Source: VRUE01 sp963699215 (GTDB taxonomy: Bacteria > Actinomycetota > Thermoleophilia > Solirubrobacterales > 70-9). From it: a DNA stretch of 64,000 nucleotides. Position 1 is the stretch's first letter; every line of letters begins with the position of its first letter. The stretch covers positions 496,001-560,000 of the forward strand of contig OY969422.1 of NCBI GenBank assembly GCA_963699215.1, given 5' to 3'. Of this stretch, positions 16,222-25,457 are shown piece by piece. The position numbers were made by a program, and so were the translations under genes. The notes beneath the pieces were generated by a model that made no database searches, was not told where the DNA came from, and saw nothing but the letters and a program-made list of their open reading frames with translations.

Positions 16222-17212
16222 CCAGGAGCTCCTTCTGGCTGAGCCAGTAGAGGAGGCCGAGGGCGGGCAGGACGACGACCGCGGCGACGGCGAAGACGAT
16301 CAGGACCGCGTCGAGGGTCGGCCCGGGTGCCGCCGCCTGGCCGATCTTCAGCGAGGTCGGCAGCAGGTAGGGGAACTGGGCGACGCCCCAACCCCAGATC
16401 ACCGCGACGACGGCGCCGATCGCGAGCGGCCGCAGGCCGCGGCGGCCGCGCAGAAGCAGCAGCGCCAGAGCCCCGAAGCCGCAGAGGACCGAGACGATCA
16501 CCAGCGGCAGCCCCTCGACCAGGAGCCGGTCATAGGCGTAGCGGGCGTCGGCGTGCAGGGCGACGATCCCGGCCGCGGCGAGGGCGCCGGCGACGAGGCC
16601 GGCGACGAGGGCGCGACTGGCGAAGTAACCCTCCATCTCGCGGTCTCCGGCGCGGTGGGAGTCGACGACGAGGAAGATCGCCGCCAGGTAGGCCCCGGTG
16701 GCGACGAAGAGAGCCCCGGTGAGCAAGGGCAGAAGGTCGATCCAGCTGGAGAACGGGTCGCCGTTGCCCGAGGCGGGAACGTTGCCGGCGGCGATCGCCC
16801 CCACCACGGTCCCCATGAAGAATGGGGTGAGGACCGAGGAGACGGCGAAGGCCGCCCCCATCGCGCGGCGGTACTCGAGCCGCTGGACCGACTTGCGGAA
16901 GGCGAAGCCGGCGCCGCGCAGGACGATCCCGAGGGCCGCCAGGGCCAGGGGCACGTAGAGGGTCGACATGATCGCGCCGAACGCCTCCGGGAAGGCGGTC
17001 CAGAGCACGACCAGGATGAAGATCAGCCAGACGTGGTTGGCCTCCCAGACAGGGGTCAGCGAGCGCTGGATCCGCGCCCGCGGCCACTCCCCCTTCCGTG
17101 CGCCGCCGGCGATCAGGTCCCAGAGGCCGCCGCCGAAGTCGGCGCCGCCGAAGACGGCGTAAAGCGTCGCCCCGACCCAGAGGATCGCCGCGGCGGCGTC
17201 GGCTTTGCTCAT
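16214..17212 (-). CDS. cydB: Cytochrome bd ubiquinol oxidase subunit II
   Basis: 332 aa, with about eight membrane helices. The N-terminal signature ILWVGATLYAVFGGADFGGG and the following WEANHVWLIF segment are characteristic of CydB. It partners CydA in the high-affinity quinol oxidase that reduces O2 without pumping protons. cydA lies upstream, separated by 61 bp containing a hairpin. No cydD or cydC transporter genes are adjacent. Confidence 0.95.
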   Translation of the reverse strand: MSKADAAAAILWVGATLYAVFGGADFGGGLWDLIAGGARKGEWPRARIQRSLTPVWEANHVWLIFILVVLWTAFPEAFGAIMSTLYVPLALAALGIVLRGAGFAFRKSVQRLEYRRAMGAAFAVSSVLTPFFMGTVVGAIAAGNVPASGNGDPFSSWIDLLPLLTGALFVATGAYLAAIFLVVDSHRAGDREMEGYFASRALVAGLVAGALAAAGIVALHADARYAYDRLLVEGLPLVIVSVLCGFGALALLLLRGRRGLRPLAIGAVVAVIWGWGVAQFPYLLPTSLKIGQAAAPGPTLDAVLIVFAVAAVVVLPALGLLYWLSQKELLGE

Positions 17213-17222
17213 CGCCGCCCCC

Positions 17223-17271
17223 CTTCCGGTGCGCTTTTTGCACCTGTGGGGTACATAAGGCGCACCGGAAG
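17223..17271 (-). promoter_or_regulatory. Hairpin in the cydA-cydB gap with an alternative pairing
   Basis: The outer arms CTTCCGGTGCGC (17223-17234) and GCGCACCGGAAG (17260-17271) are perfect 12-bp complements around a 25-nt loop. On the minus-strand transcript the loop holds AGGTGC, which could also pair with the GCACC of the 3' arm around an A-rich loop. The two foldings exclude each other. No T-run follows. The structure could set the cydA to cydB ratio by processing or by controlling access to the cydB ribosome site. Confidence 0.5.
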
Positions 17272-17273
17272 CC

Positions 17274-18656
17274 TCATGCCCGGACCTCTGACGGGCCGTA
17301 GGGGGTCTCCGTCTCGTCGCCCTCGCCCTGCTCGCGCCAGCGCCGCGACATCGCCCGCAGGACGAGGATCGCGCCGGCGCCGAGGCCGGTATAGAGGACC
17401 AGCACCGCGGCGAAGGCGAACCAGATCCCCTCGGCCTCGGTCACCGCTTCGGAGGTGCGCATGTAGCCCTGCACGATCCATGGCTGGCGCCCGACCTCGG
17501 TGACGATCCACCCCGCCCAGAGGGCGATGATCGCGGCGACGCCGGAGACGGAGACGGCACGCAGGAACCAGGGCGTGCGCGGGATGTCGCGGCGGCGCCA
17601 CCAGACGAAGGCCAGCCAAGCGGCGAGCGCCAGCAGCGCGGAGCCGATCCCGACCATCGCGTCGAAGGAGAGGTGCAGCAGCGTGTTGGCGGGCGGGCGC
17701 TCGTCGGGCGGGATGTCCTCCAGCCCGGTCACCACGGTGTCGGTGTTGAAGCCGACCAGCAGCGAGTCCAGCCCGGGGATGCCGATCGCCCCCTCCACCC
17801 CGTCGTCGGTGCAGATCCCGCCGATGTACTCGGTCTGGTCGGGCCCGGTCTCCTGGATGCACTCGAAGCCGGCGAACTTGGCCGGCTGGTGGTCGGCGAC
17901 TTCGCGCGCCGCGGTGTCGCCGACGAAGATCTGGATCGGGGTGACGATGCAGGCGATCGTCAGCGGGATCAGCAGGCCGAGCCGGTGCAGGCGGTCGCGC
18001 CGCCCGCGCAGCATCCCGACCGCGTAGATCGAGGCGACGAGGAAGCCGGCGACCATGTAGGCGGCGAGGATCATGTGCGGCACCTCGTAGTGCCAGGCCG
18101 GGTTGAAGAGGACCTGCAAGGGATCGGTCTCGACCACCTTGCCGGCGGCATCGAGCGTGAACCCCTGTGGCTGATTCATCCACGAGTTGGCGGTGACGAC
18201 CGAGAAGGCGCCGCCGATCCCGGTGATCGCCATCGGTACCCCGGACCAGAAGTGCGCCCAGCCGCCCAGCCGCTTCCAGCCGTAGATGTAGATCGTCAGG
18301 AAGATCGCCTCGGTGAAGAAGAAGATCCCCTCGATCGCGAAGGCGATGCCGAAGGCGTCGCCGAAGCGGGCCATGAACTCCGGCCAGAGCAGGCCGAACT
18401 CGAAGCTGAGCACGGTGCCGGTGACGGCGCCGACGGCGAAGGTGACCGCCATCGCCTTCGACCAGCGGCGGGCGAGGAGCATCGCGTCCTCGTCCCCCCG
18501 CTTCAGGCCGAGCCAGTTGGCGGTGAGGATGATCGCCGGCAGGGCGACGCCGAGGCAGGCGAGGACGATGTGGAAGGCGAGCGTGAACGCCATCAGCTCG
18601 CGCGCGGCGAGCAGGTTGGACTCCGACGCCGCAAGCGGGAGGGCGTCGAACGGCAC
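17274..18656 (-). CDS. cydA: Cytochrome bd ubiquinol oxidase subunit I
   Basis: 460 aa from a GTG start. The heme-bearing subunit of the terminal quinol oxidase. The N-terminal helix FTLAFHIVLACLGVALP holds the heme-ligand His. The conserved GRQPW motif is seen as VGRQPWIVQGYMRT near residue 400. The length points to a short quinol-binding loop. cydA starts 3 bp after the pgi stop, which is unusual: the oxidase seems to be translated from a transcript that also carries tkt, tal and pgi. Confidence 0.95.
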   Translation of the reverse strand: MPFDALPLAASESNLLAARELMAFTLAFHIVLACLGVALPAIILTANWLGLKRGDEDAMLLARRWSKAMAVTFAVGAVTGTVLSFEFGLLWPEFMARFGDAFGIAFAIEGIFFFTEAIFLTIYIYGWKRLGGWAHFWSGVPMAITGIGGAFSVVTANSWMNQPQGFTLDAAGKVVETDPLQVLFNPAWHYEVPHMILAAYMVAGFLVASIYAVGMLRGRRDRLHRLGLLIPLTIACIVTPIQIFVGDTAAREVADHQPAKFAGFECIQETGPDQTEYIGGICTDDGVEGAIGIPGLDSLLVGFNTDTVVTGLEDIPPDERPPANTLLHLSFDAMVGIGSALLALAAWLAFVWWRRRDIPRTPWFLRAVSVSGVAAIIALWAGWIVTEVGRQPWIVQGYMRTSEAVTEAEGIWFAFAAVLVLYTGLGAGAILVLRAMSRRWREQGEGDETETPYGPSEVRA

Positions 18657-18659
18657 CGC

Positions 18660-20300
18660 CTACTCCTCCGAGCGCGCCTGGCGGTAGCGGCGGATCAGCG
18701 CGTTGGTCGAGCTGTCGTGCGCGAGCCGCGGCTCCTCGTCCGCCTGCAGCTCGGGGACGATCCGCTTCGCCAGCACCTTGCCCAGCTCGACCCCCCACTG
18801 GTCGAAGGAGTCGATCCCCCACACGGCTCCCTGGGTGAAGGTGCTGTGCTCGTAGAGGGCGACCAGGGTGCCGAGGGCGAAGGGGTCGAGGCGTTCGGCG
18901 AGGATCGTGCTGGAGGGTCGGTTGCCCTCCATCGTCCGGTGCGGCACCACCTCCTCCGGCGTCCCCTCGGCGCGCACCTGCTCGGGCGTTTTGCCGAAGG
19001 CGAGCGCCTCGGTCTGGGCGAAGACGTTCGACATCAGGAGGTCGTGGTGCTCGCCGAGCGGGTTGTTGGAGCGCATGAAGCCGATGAAGTCGCAGGGGAT
19101 CAGCCGCGTCCCCTGGTGGATCAGCTGGTAGAAGGAGTGCTGGCCGTTGGTCCCCGGCTCGCCCCAGAAGATCGCCCCGGTGTCGTAGTCGACGCGGGCG
19201 CCGTCGAGGGTGACGTGCTTGCCGTTCGACTCCATCGTCAGCTGCTGCAGGTAGGCGGGGAAACGGTGCAGGTACTGGTCGTAAGGAAAGACGCCACAGG
19301 TCTGGGCGCCGAAGAAGCCGCCGTACCAAACCGAGAGCAGGCCCATCAGGGCGGGCAGGTTCTCGGCTAGCGGGGCGGTGCGGAAGTGCTCGTCCATCGC
19401 GTGGAAGCCGGCCAGCATCTCGGCGAAGCGGGCAGGGCCGATCGCCAGCATGGTCGAGAGGCCGATCGCCGAGTCCATCGAGTAGCGACCGCCCACCCAC
19501 TCCCAGAAGCCGAACATGTTCTCGGTGTCGATGCCGAACTTGGCGACCTCCTCGGCGTTGGTCGAGACGGCGACGAAGTGCTTGGCCACGGCCTCCTCGT
19601 CCCCCCCGAGGCCGGCCAGCGCCCACTCGCGCGCGGTGCGCGCGTTGGTCATCGTCTCCAGCGTGGTGAAGGTCTTCGAGGAGATGACGAAGAGCGTCTC
19701 CTCGGGATCGAGGTCGCGGGTCTTCTCGGCGAAGTCGGTGCCGTCGACGTTGGAGACGAAGCGGAAGGTGAGCTCGCGGCGGCTGAAGTGGCGCAGCGCC
19801 TCGTAAGCCATCGTCGGGCCGAGGTCGGAGCCGCCGATGCCGACGTTGACGACGTTGCGGATCGGCTTCCCGGTGTGCCCCGTCCACTCGCCGGAACGGA
19901 CCCGCTCGGCGAAGTCGGCCATGCGATCGAGCGTCTCGTGCACCTGCTTGACCACGTCGACGCCGTCGACGACCAGCGAGCGCTGGCGCGGCATCCGCAG
20001 CGCCACGTGCAGCACGGCGCGGTTCTCGGAGACGTTGATGTGCTCGCCGGCGAACATCGCTTCGCGGCGCGCCTCGACGCCGCGCTCGCGGGCCAGCTCA
20101 CCGAGCAGGATCACCGTCTCGTCGGTTATCCGGTGCTTGGAGAAGTCGAGGTGGAGGCCGGCGCCGTCGGCGACCAGCCGCTCGCCGCGCTGGGGATCGG
20201 CGGCGAAGAGGTCGCGCAGGTGGGTGTCGCGAAGGCCGGCGAAGTGCTGCTCCAGCGCCTGCCAGGCTGCGCCCCGGCGCAGCGAGGGAGCATCGCTCAC
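18660..20300 (-). CDS. pgi: Glucose-6-phosphate isomerase
   Basis: 546 aa. It interconverts glucose-6-phosphate and fructose-6-phosphate. The N-terminal domain has NVGIGGSDLGPTMAYEAL and SNVDGTDFAE; the sugar-phosphate site is FVISSKTFTTLET. The C-terminal domain includes GEPGTNGQHSFYQLIHQGT and WGIDSFDQWGVELGK, the second PGI signature. A GTG at 20298-20300 overlaps the tal TGA by 4 bp (GTGA), so this start is preferred over a longer in-frame ATG at 20348 inside tal. Confidence 0.97.
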   Translation of the reverse strand: MSDAPSLRRGAAWQALEQHFAGLRDTHLRDLFAADPQRGERLVADGAGLHLDFSKHRITDETVILLGELARERGVEARREAMFAGEHINVSENRAVLHVALRMPRQRSLVVDGVDVVKQVHETLDRMADFAERVRSGEWTGHTGKPIRNVVNVGIGGSDLGPTMAYEALRHFSRRELTFRFVSNVDGTDFAEKTRDLDPEETLFVISSKTFTTLETMTNARTAREWALAGLGGDEEAVAKHFVAVSTNAEEVAKFGIDTENMFGFWEWVGGRYSMDSAIGLSTMLAIGPARFAEMLAGFHAMDEHFRTAPLAENLPALMGLLSVWYGGFFGAQTCGVFPYDQYLHRFPAYLQQLTMESNGKHVTLDGARVDYDTGAIFWGEPGTNGQHSFYQLIHQGTRLIPCDFIGFMRSNNPLGEHHDLLMSNVFAQTEALAFGKTPEQVRAEGTPEEVVPHRTMEGNRPSSTILAERLDPFALGTLVALYEHSTFTQGAVWGIDSFDQWGVELGKVLAKRIVPELQADEEPRLAHDSSTNALIRRYRQARSEE

Positions 20301-21397
20301 GCGCGCGCCCCGACCTGCGACTCGATCGTCTTCAGCATCTCGTCCCACGACTTGGCGAAGGCCTCTTTGCCCTCCTCCTGCAGCCGCTCGGCGAGCGCGT
20401 CGATGTCGATCCCGGCCTGCTCGAACCGCGCCAGCACCTCGTCGCAGTCGCCGCCGTCGGCCGGCACGAGCTCGCCGACCTCGCCGTGGTCGGCGAAGGC
20501 GTGCAGGGTCGGCTCGGGCATCGTGTTGACGGTGAAGGGCGAGGCGAAGCCCTCGATGTAGAGGACGTCGGAGGCTTCGGGGTCCTTGGTGCCGGTGCTC
20601 GCCCAGAGCAGGCGCTGCGGTCGTGCTCCCTCGTTCATCAGCCGCTGCATGCGCGGCGAGTCGAGCAGCTCGCGATAGGCGCGGTAGGCACGGAGGCCGA
20701 TCGCGAGCCCGAGGCGGTTGTGCAGCTCGTCCGGCACCTCGCCGGAGACGGCGACGTCCCAGCGGCTCATGAAGATCGAGGCCACCGAGGCGACGTCGGC
20801 GCTGAGCCCGGCCTCGATCCGCCGCTCGATCCCGCGCAGGTAAGCGTCGGCCGCGGCGAGGTACTGCTTGTCGTCGAACAGCAGGGTGACGTTGATCGGG
20901 ATGCCGGCGTAGATCGACTCCTCGATTGCCTCTAGTCCAGCCTCGGTGCCGGGAATCTTGATGAAGAGGTTGTCGCGCTCGGCTTTGGCGTGGAGGGCGG
21001 CCGCCTCCTCGATCGTCGCCTCGGCGTCGTCGGCGATCAGCGGCGAGACCTCGAGCGAGCAGAAGCCGTCGACGCCGGCGGTGCGCTCGTGAACCCCGGC
21101 GAAGAGATCGGTGGCGTCGCGCAGGTCGGCGAGCGCCAGCTCGAAGAAGATCCGCTCGGCGGGGGTGGCGCCGATCCCCTCCTCGGGAATCGCGCTGGCA
21201 CTGAGCTCGGCGATCTGCTGGTCGTAGGCGTCGCCGCCGGAGATCGCCTTGTCGAAGATCGTCGGGTTGGAGGTGAGGCCGGTGACCGAGAGCTCCTCGA
21301 TGTAGCCGGCGAGCGTGCCGTCCCCCAACATCGTGCGGGTGATGTTGTCGAGCCAGAGGCTCTGGCCCAGCTCGTGCAGTTTCGCGGTCGCCTTCAT
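20297..21397 (-). CDS. tal: Transaldolase
   Basis: 366 aa. It transfers a dihydroxyacetone unit in the non-oxidative pentose phosphate pathway. The Schiff-base Lys lies in NLFIKIPGTEAGLEAIEE. The N-terminal signature GLTSNPTIFDKAI and the SVASIFMSRWD segment match the actinobacterial Tal subfamily of about 370 aa. A good ribosome site (GAGGAGGGAG) precedes the ATG. It follows tkt by 28 bp and overlaps pgi by 4 bp, a tight metabolic operon. Confidence 0.97.
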   Translation of the reverse strand: MKATAKLHELGQSLWLDNITRTMLGDGTLAGYIEELSVTGLTSNPTIFDKAISGGDAYDQQIAELSASAIPEEGIGATPAERIFFELALADLRDATDLFAGVHERTAGVDGFCSLEVSPLIADDAEATIEEAAALHAKAERDNLFIKIPGTEAGLEAIEESIYAGIPINVTLLFDDKQYLAAADAYLRGIERRIEAGLSADVASVASIFMSRWDVAVSGEVPDELHNRLGLAIGLRAYRAYRELLDSPRMQRLMNEGARPQRLLWASTGTKDPEASDVLYIEGFASPFTVNTMPEPTLHAFADHGEVGELVPADGGDCDEVLARFEQAGIDIDALAERLQEEGKEAFAKSWDEMLKTIESQVGARA

Positions 21398-21425
21398 GCT
21401 CTCCCTCCTCGATTTGCTTTCCAGT

Positions 21426-23474
21426 TCAGCTTCGCACGCCGAGCACTTCGCGGGCGGCCTCGGCGACCCTGTCGGGGGTGAAGCCGAACTTGGTCTGCAC
21501 GTCCTTGAGCGGCGCCGAGCTGCCGAAGGTGTGCATACCGATCCGGCGCCCGCCGGCGCCGACGTAGTGGTCCCAGCCGATCGTCGAGGCCTCCTCCACC
21601 GAGACGCGGGCCGTCACGTTCGGCGGCAGGACCACCTCGCGGTAGGCGTCGTCCTGGCGCTCGAACAGCTCCCAGCAGGGCAGGCTGACGACGCGCGAGC
21701 GGATCCCTTCGCCGCTCAGCTCCTCGTGGGCGGCGAGAGCCAGCGCCACCTCGCTGCCGGTGGCGATCAGGATGACCTCGGGCTGGCCCCCGTCGGCATC
21801 GGCGAGCACGTAGCCGCCGCGCCGCAGGCCCTCCGCCGAGGCGTACTTTTCGCGGTCGAGGACCGGCACGTCCTGGCGGGTGAGGACGAGGGCGACGGGC
21901 TGGTGCGTGCGGTCGATCGCCACCCGCCAGGCCTCGGCGACCTCGTTGGCGTCGGCGGGGCGGATCACGTCGAGGCCGGGGATCGCCCGCAGCGAGGCGA
22001 GCTGCTCGACCGGCTGGTGGGTCGGGCCGTCCTCGCCGAGGCCGATCGAGTCGTGGGTGAAGAGGTGGATCACCGGCAACTCCATCAGCGCCGAGAGGCG
22101 GATCGCCGGCCGCGCGTAATCGGAGAAGGTCAGGTAGGTCGACCAGAGCGGGCGCAGCTTGGAGAGCGAGAGGCCGTTGGAGATCGCCGCCGACTCGTGC
22201 TCGCGGATCCCGTAGTGGAGCTGGCGGCCCTCGTAGGCGCCGGGCTCGAAGTCGACCGCGCCGTCGAAGTCGAGCCGCACCGAGGTCGAGTCGGTGAGGT
22301 CGGCGGAGCCGGCCAGCAGCCAGGGCACCCGTTCGGCGATCGCGTTCTCGACCTTGCTCGACGCCTTGCGCGTGGCGAGCCCCTTCTCGTCGGGCTCGAA
22401 GCTGGGGATGCCGGCGTCCCAGCCCTCGGGCAGCGCCCGCTTCTGGGTCGCCTCGATCTCGGCCGCCAGGTCCGGGCTGTCGGCGGCATAGGCGGCCAGC
22501 CTCGCCTCCCACTCGGCGCGCAGCTCGGCGCCGCGCCTGCCGACGCCGGCGGCGAAGTGCTCCTTGATGCCGTCCGGAACGAGGAACTGCGCGTCCTCCG
22601 GCCAGCCGTAGGCGCGCTTGGTCTCGCGCACCTCCTCCTCGCCCAGCGGCTCGCCGTGGGCGGCCGCCGTGTCCTGCTTGTGGGGGGAGCCCCAGCCGAT
22701 GTGGGAGTCGACGACAATCAGCGTCGGCCGCCCCTCCTCGCCCTTGAACTCCTCGAAGGCGCGGCCGAGCAGCTCGGTGTCGTTGGCGTCGCCAACCCGG
22801 GTCACGTTCCAGCCGTAGCCCATGAAGCGGGCGGCGGCGTCGTCGTCATAGGCGATCCGGGTCTTTCCGTCGATCGTGATGTGGTTGTTGTCGTAGATCC
22901 AGCAGAGGTTGTCGAGCTTCAGGTGGCCGGCGATCGACGCCGCTTCGTTGGAGACGCCCTCCATCAGGCAACCGTCGCCGGCGATCGCGTAGACGTCGAA
23001 GTCGAAGAGCTCGGCGCCGTAGCGGGCCCCCTGCCACTTGGAGGCGATCGCCATCCCGACCGAGGTCGCGATCCCCTGGCCGAGCGGCCCGGTGGTCGTC
23101 TCGACGCCGGAGGTCCAGCGGTACTCGGGGTGGCCGGGGGCGCGCGAGTCGAGCTGGCGGAAGCTCTCGATGTCGTCGAGCGAGACGGCCGGCCGGCCGA
23201 CGACCTCGTAGTCGGGTTCGACCGCTTGCACCTCGGTCAGGTGGAGCAGCGCATAGAGCAACATCGAGGCATGGCCGGCCGAGAGGACGAAGCGGTCGCG
23301 GTTGGGCCAGATCGGGTCGGCCGGGTCGAAGCGGAGAAAGCGCTGCCAGAGCGTGTAGGCGACGGGCGCCATCGCCATCGGCGTCCCGGGGTGGCCCGAG
23401 TTGGCCTTCTGGATCGCGTCGATCGAGAGAGTGCGGATCGTGTCGATGCAGAGCTGGTCGATGTCCTTGGGCAT
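21426..23474 (-). CDS. tkt: Transketolase
   Basis: 682 aa, thiamine diphosphate-dependent. Visible signatures include NSGHPGTPMAMAPVAYTLW at the N-terminus, the ThDP motif GDGCLMEGVSNEAASIAG through NNHITIDG, and the pyrimidine-domain motif YLTFSDYARPAIRLSALM. The segment THDSIGLGEDGPTHQPVEQL is the usual conserved transketolase stretch. The ATG at 23472-23474 starts the conserved protein. It shuttles two-carbon units between sugars together with Tal. The kinase gene stops 50 bp upstream. Confidence 0.97.
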   Translation of the reverse strand: MPKDIDQLCIDTIRTLSIDAIQKANSGHPGTPMAMAPVAYTLWQRFLRFDPADPIWPNRDRFVLSAGHASMLLYALLHLTEVQAVEPDYEVVGRPAVSLDDIESFRQLDSRAPGHPEYRWTSGVETTTGPLGQGIATSVGMAIASKWQGARYGAELFDFDVYAIAGDGCLMEGVSNEAASIAGHLKLDNLCWIYDNNHITIDGKTRIAYDDDAAARFMGYGWNVTRVGDANDTELLGRAFEEFKGEEGRPTLIVVDSHIGWGSPHKQDTAAAHGEPLGEEEVRETKRAYGWPEDAQFLVPDGIKEHFAAGVGRRGAELRAEWEARLAAYAADSPDLAAEIEATQKRALPEGWDAGIPSFEPDEKGLATRKASSKVENAIAERVPWLLAGSADLTDSTSVRLDFDGAVDFEPGAYEGRQLHYGIREHESAAISNGLSLSKLRPLWSTYLTFSDYARPAIRLSALMELPVIHLFTHDSIGLGEDGPTHQPVEQLASLRAIPGLDVIRPADANEVAEAWRVAIDRTHQPVALVLTRQDVPVLDREKYASAEGLRRGGYVLADADGGQPEVILIATGSEVALALAAHEELSGEGIRSRVVSLPCWELFERQDDAYREVVLPPNVTARVSVEEASTIGWDHYVGAGGRRIGMHTFGSSAPLKDVQTKFGFTPDRVAEAAREVLGVRS

Positions 23475-23524
23475 GGCCGGAACTCCGATCCTAGTGGTCG
23501 GCGGCGGCGGTCCTGTGAACAGCT

Positions 23525-25345
23525 CTAGGGCTCGATGCGGGTGACGGTGCCGTCGCCGTTGTTGGCGACCCAGACGGCTTCGCCGCCGACCGCGATCGCG
23601 CCGGGGCTGGGGCCCACTGCGATCGGGTCGCCGACCGTCTCGCCGCTCTCGATCTCGATTCGGCTGACGCTGGCTTCGCCCGAGTTGGCGACCCAGACCG
23701 TCTCGGTGCCGGCATCGATCCCACCGGGACGCGTCCCGACCTGGATCGGGTCGCCGAGGATCGCCCGGATCGAGGGATCGACGCGGGTGACCGTGTCGGA
23801 GCGGCTGTTCGCGACCCAGACCACGCCCCCTCCGACCGTGACTCCTGCCGGGCCGCGGCCGACCCTGATCGGCGCTTCCGCCATGGCCGAGGAGCGGTCG
23901 ATGCGGCGAACCGTGCCGCTCGTGGCGCTGCTGACCCAGATCGCGCCCGCGCCGACGGCGAGCCGCAACGGCGCCGCGTGGGGCGCGATCCCCCGCTTGT
24001 AGGGTCGGCTGCCCCTCGGGTTGATCGCGGTCACCCCGGCGCCTCCGTCGTCGGCGACCCAGATCCGGCCGCCGCCGGCGACGATTGCGCCGGGGCGACC
24101 ACCGACGTCGACGCGGGCGACCACACGGCCGTCGTCGGGGTCGACGCGCAGAACCTCGCCGCGACGCGGGATCGAGACCCAGACCGAGCCGGCGCCGACG
24201 GCGACCCCCGAGGCGCCCCTGCCGAGGCGCAATGGCTCGCCGCTCACCCGTTCGGTCTCCGGATCGATCCGCGAGAGGGTGCCGTCGGGTGCGCTGGTCG
24301 CCCAGACGGAGCCCGCGCCTACGGCGAGACGCAGGGGCGGGCGGCCGACCTCGATCGGCGCGGACACCGAGGGCCCACCGCCGCTCAGGAACAGGAACGC
24401 GGCCAGGACGAGCGCCGCGACCGCGGCCAGTAGCGCAAGGAGCCACGCCCGCGGCAGCCGACCGATCCGCCCGAGCCGGTGCTGCGATGCCCATATGGAC
24501 CTCTCCGCACCGGCACGTCCGAGGGTCGGACGGTCAGCGGGGTCGGTGAGGACCCGGGTCGTCGCCGGAGCGGCGCCTTGGCGCTCGCGCGCCGCCGCGA
24601 TCAGCTCACCCGCGGTCGCGTAGCGCTCGGCCGGGTCCTTGGCGACCGCGCGTTCGATCACCGCGTCGAGGCCCTGCGGCATCTCCGGCTCGGCCTCGCT
24701 GGCGCGGCGCGCGTAGGGGACGACCCCGGTCAGCGCCTCGTAGAGGACGCAGCCGAGCGAGTAGACGTCGGCCGCGGGCCCGACCTGCTCGCCGCGCCAC
24801 TGCTCCGGCGACATGTATTCGGCCGTGCCGACGACCGAGGCGCCACGGAGGACGCCGCTGTCGCCGAGCGCCTTGGCGAGGCCGAAGTCGGTGAGGTAGG
24901 CGCGTTCGCCTTCGAGCAGGATGTTGTGCGGCTTGACGTCGCGGTGGACGATGCCGGCGGCATGGGCGGCGTCGAGGGCGCCGGCGACCTGACCGAGCAG
25001 CTCGACCGCTTCGACCGGGGTCAGCGGCCCCGTGGCTTCGATCCGCTTCCTCAGGTCGCCGCCCTCGACCAGCCGCATCGCGACGATCAGCTCGCCGTCC
25101 TCTTCGCGTGCGTCGAAGACCGGCACCACGGCGGGGTGGTCGAGGCGGGCGGCGAGGCGGGACTCGCGCAGGAAGCGGTCGCGGAACGCCTGGTCGCCGG
25201 CGAGCTGCCGCGCGATCACCTTGAGCGCGACCGGTCGGTCCAGGGCGAGGTGTGTGGCCCTGTAGACGACCCCCATGCCGCCCCGCGCGATCAGGGCATC
25301 GAGGCGGTAGCCGGCGAGAGTCGAGCCGATAGCGGGTTCTGCCAC
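23525..25345 (-). CDS. PknB-type Ser/Thr protein kinase with an extracellular beta-propeller
   Basis: About 606 aa from GTG 25345; an ATG at 25390 is possible but abuts a hairpin repeat. The kinase domain (about 10-265) has the Gly loop ARGGMGVVYRA, VAVK-type Lys in PVALKVIA, the catalytic loop VHRDVKPHNILL, DFG in LTDFGLAKAL, and a SPEQW activation-loop end. After a linker comes one membrane helix (LLALLAAVAALVLAAFLFL, about 315-335). The outer part has about seven repeats of the type VWVAN/VTRIDP-GDPIxVG-xGPxGxxVGGG, an NHL/YVTN-like propeller. It probably senses an external signal. FHA-domain partner candidate lies 1.3 kb away. Confidence 0.92.
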   Translation of the reverse strand: MAEPAIGSTLAGYRLDALIARGGMGVVYRATHLALDRPVALKVIARQLAGDQAFRDRFLRESRLAARLDHPAVVPVFDAREEDGELIVAMRLVEGGDLRKRIEATGPLTPVEAVELLGQVAGALDAAHAAGIVHRDVKPHNILLEGERAYLTDFGLAKALGDSGVLRGASVVGTAEYMSPEQWRGEQVGPAADVYSLGCVLYEALTGVVPYARRASEAEPEMPQGLDAVIERAVAKDPAERYATAGELIAAARERQGAAPATTRVLTDPADRPTLGRAGAERSIWASQHRLGRIGRLPRAWLLALLAAVAALVLAAFLFLSGGGPSVSAPIEVGRPPLRLAVGAGSVWATSAPDGTLSRIDPETERVSGEPLRLGRGASGVAVGAGSVWVSIPRRGEVLRVDPDDGRVVARVDVGGRPGAIVAGGGRIWVADDGGAGVTAINPRGSRPYKRGIAPHAAPLRLAVGAGAIWVSSATSGTVRRIDRSSAMAEAPIRVGRGPAGVTVGGGVVWVANSRSDTVTRVDPSIRAILGDPIQVGTRPGGIDAGTETVWVANSGEASVSRIEIESGETVGDPIAVGPSPGAIAVGGEAVWVANNGDGTVTRIEP

Positions 25346-25390
25346 CCCGCCGTTATACAGCCGCCTCGCGTAAACGTTCCGGCGCCACAT

Positions 25391-25443
25391 GGAACGTGCC
25401 GGGAGCTAGAGGCCCCTATTGGGGCATAACTCCCGGCACGTCC
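25391..25443. repeat. Dispersed hairpin repeat, family B (variant)
   Basis: Outer arms GGAACGTGCCGGGAG and CTCCCGGCACGTCC pair with one bulged base. An internal loop follows, then an inner stem GCCCC-TATT-GGGGC (25412-25425). Compared with the copies at 27294 and 43993, GCCGCGAGTT becomes GCCGGGAGCT, and the C-to-G change in the shared stem is matched by a G-to-C change on the other arm. The inner CCCCTAT core matches family A. It lies between the TolB-like gene and the kinase gene. Confidence 0.8.
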
Positions 25444-25457
25444 AATCGGCCTGGCGA

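Noticed and set aside
16214..18656. Riboswitch or fumarate/Rex-type control site before the cyd genes
   Set aside because: cydA begins 3 bp after pgi, leaving no leader, and no recognisable regulator site was found in the region apart from the gap hairpin.
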